Assembly (NCBI GenBank): GCA_947492905.1
Contig: CANLOL010000001.1
Coordinates: 474,578-538,577, forward strand
DNA length: 64,000 nucleotides
Source of the DNA: an uncultured Sphingorhabdus sp.
GTDB lineage: Bacteria > Pseudomonadota > Alphaproteobacteria > Sphingomonadales > Sphingomonadaceae
Direction of reading: 5' to 3'
Below are positions 62,893-64,000 of this stretch, piece by piece. Numbering within the stretch: position 1 is the first letter of the stretch; the number at the start of each line of letters is the position of its first letter. Under the pieces are notes generated by a model. The model was not told the DNA's origin and did no database searches. It worked only from the letters and a program-made list of their open reading frames with translations. A program made the translations under genes and the position numbers.

Positions 62893-63538
62893 GTTGTTTA
62901 ACCGTTCCCACCAAGATTCCTGCTTCGCTATCTGTCATGCTAGGGATGACTTTCATCTTTGTGGACCATTTTTTCCTGACTTCCAACAATTCATTTTCAG
63001 CATTACGCCCTTTTGGGAGCAAATATTGCGTTTTTCTTGTGGAAAAAGGAGATGCCAATCGTAATAATTTGGGCAATGGAGCAAACGCCCGTGCGCTAAT
63101 AACAGAGAATTTATCTCCATCATAAGTTTCCGCCCTTGCGCAAGCGACGCTGGTATCCAAATCAAGTGCATCAATAACAGATTGTAAAAACGCAGCCCTT
63201 CGTGTCCGCGATTCGAGCAAAGTCACATTCCAATTGCTCATAATAGCTATAATGATACCTGGGAATCCTGCACCGCTACCCATGTCCAACCAACTGGCCC
63301 CCGTGCCGCTTGACTGCAATCCTTTGGCCTTTTCTGCTGGAAAAATATCAGCATGTAATAGCTGGGCACTATCCAAAATGTGGCGAACCCATATATGGTC
63401 CAAACTGGCAGCAGATATTAAATTCTGATTTTGCATTTCCTTTTTAAGCATCTCTATATAGAGATTAATCTTCTCCAGTGTTTCACGTGAAACATTGAAC
63501 TCATTAGACAATATTGCTTTCGCTTCATCTTCCGTCAT
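62885..63538 (-). CDS. rsmG: 16S rRNA (guanine527-N7)-methyltransferase RsmG (GidB)
   Basis: A 217-residue class I methyltransferase. WLDMGSGAGFPGIIIAI is the SAM motif and VTLLESRTRRAAFLQSVID plus ARAFAPLPKLL the RsmG-specific blocks. It methylates G527 of 16S rRNA. Loss of the enzyme gives low-level streptomycin resistance in other bacteria. The 4-base ATGA overlap with mnmG and overlap with parA show a tight operon. The coding sequence carries parS at 63479-63494, whose sequence encodes part of NVSRETLEK near residue 17. Confidence 0.95.
   Translation of the reverse strand: MTEDEAKAILSNEFNVSRETLEKINLYIEMLKKEMQNQNLISAASLDHIWVRHILDSAQLLHADIFPAEKAKGLQSSGTGASWLDMGSGAGFPGIIIAIMSNWNVTLLESRTRRAAFLQSVIDALDLDTSVACARAETYDGDKFSVISARAFAPLPKLLRLASPFSTRKTQYLLPKGRNAENELLEVRKKWSTKMKVIPSMTDSEAGILVGTVKQHD
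63479..63494. other. parS centromere site, perfect 16-base match
   Basis: TGTTTCACGTGAAACA matches the bacterial chromosomal parS consensus exactly and is palindromic. It lies inside the rsmG coding sequence, next to the parAB genes. Confidence 0.95.
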
Positions 63539-64000
63539 GCAGCCTCACTGGCACGCTTAGCATGCACCAAAATCGCTGCCAAAGCTGCTGGCGTAACACC
63601 GCGCACCCTTGCGGCAGCCCCTAATGTCTCTGGACGTGCCTTAGATAATCTCTCGGTCATTTCATTGGATAGTCCTGCGATATTTTCATAGATTAAAGTA
63701 TCAGGAATAGACAACCTCTCATTCATAGCCACATCTTTAATCTCAGCGTCTTGCCGCTTTAAATAGGGTGCATAGCGGCCATCTTGCTCTATTTCCCCCA
63801 ATAGCATTTTGTCGAGCTCTGTTACTTCGGGAATGAAACGCTCTAATTTTGCCAATTCAACCGCTGGGAAACGCAACCACTCTTTCAGGGACATTTTACC
63901 TGCATCGCGTTTTATCTCAAATTCGCTTAATTGCTCTGCGCCAACCTCCTGCGTAAGAGCTGTCTCAATTTTATGTTTTAGGGATATGTGTATATCAAAA
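63535..64000 (-). CDS. mnmG: tRNA uridine-5-carboxymethylaminomethyl enzyme MnmG (GidA), C-terminal part
   Basis: About 155 C-terminal residues of MnmG, running out of the window at the right edge. Readable pieces are MSLKEWLRFP, QDGRYAPYLKRQDAEIKDV and LPxxTLxYE-like SIPDTLIYENIAGLSNEMTERLSKARPETLGAAARVRGVTPAALAAILVHAKR in pieces, the helical C-terminal domain that binds tRNA and MnmE. With MnmE it makes the cmnm5/mnm5 modification at U34. The 4-base overlap with rsmG (ATGA) and the order mnmG-rsmG-parA-parB are classic for alphaproteobacteria. Confidence 0.94.
   Translation of the reverse strand, partial: FDIHISLKHKIETALTQEVGAEQLSEFEIKRDAGKMSLKEWLRFPAVELAKLERFIPEVTELDKMLLGEIEQDGRYAPYLKRQDAEIKDVAMNERLSIPDTLIYENIAGLSNEMTERLSKARPETLGAAARVRGVTPAALAAILVHAKRASEAA

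Overview
The window looks like a chromosomal segment of an alphaproteobacterium, most likely of the order Sphingomonadales, with a fairly AT-rich genome (low-to-mid 40s % GC by eye, not computed). Supporting signs are a DivK-type response regulator beside a DUF3572 gene, the order RNase D - lptC - lptA - lptB - rpoN, the mnmG-rsmG-parA-parB order with parS sites, a large TonB-dependent receptor, and a DUF4402 / chaperone / usher operon. I see no IS element, prophage, CRISPR array or rRNA operon. One tRNA gene is present, tRNA-Ser(GGA). The genus cannot be fixed from the sequence alone.

Left part (1-16.7 kb), mainly housekeeping. A minus-strand operon (DUF3572, HAD phosphatase, RidA, GDPD, FemAB/GNAT protein cut by the window edge) diverges from divK. 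Then come an acyl-CoA dehydrogenase, an AT-rich M28 peptidase, rpmG, a small unknown gene, a TMEM165/GDT1-family cation transporter, dps, a two-domain cold-shock protein, RNase D, the LPS-transport genes lptC-lptA-lptB and rpoN. They are followed by a glucokinase-fold protein that has lost its ATP-binding loops, a cyclophilin-type isomerase and tRNA-Ser.

Middle (16.8-25.3 kb), sensing and glycan use. A 764-residue fusion joins an ammonium channel to a chemoreceptor signalling domain. It is followed by a GH16 glucanase-type enzyme, a TonB-dependent receptor (probably a beta-glucan uptake pair) and a LytS/LytTR two-component system.

Exopolysaccharide locus (25.5-48.2 kb). It opens with a polyprenyl-phosphate sugar-1-phosphate transferase (chain initiation). 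It also holds an acyltransferase, two Wzy/WaaL-like multi-membrane proteins, four SAM methyltransferases plus an FkbM-type one, five glycosyltransferase-like proteins, a Wzx flippase, a Wza-like lipoprotein, a Wzc-like tyrosine autokinase with a terminal tyrosine cluster, an unknown membrane-anchored protein, and an overlapping trio (AlgD-type nucleotide-sugar dehydrogenase, GT4, EEP-family phosphatase). Together this makes a complete Wzx/Wzy-type assembly line for what is probably a methylated and acylated acidic polymer.

Right part (48.3-64 kb). Ornithine cyclodeaminase and the citrulline/arginine hydrolase CtlX, with an Lrp/AsnC regulator and candidate operators, point to arginine/ornithine catabolism. 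Between them lie thioredoxin, a membrane/SRPBCC protein, a spermidine-synthase-like protein and a DUF389 protein. Glycerol kinase follows, then a DUF4402 pilin-chaperone-usher operon with a terminator after the pilin gene. The end is the chromosome-segregation cluster parB-parA-rsmG-mnmG (minus strand, mnmG cut by the edge). A perfect parS lies inside rsmG and a one-mismatch parS lies about 13 kb away, which suggests the replication origin is not far off.
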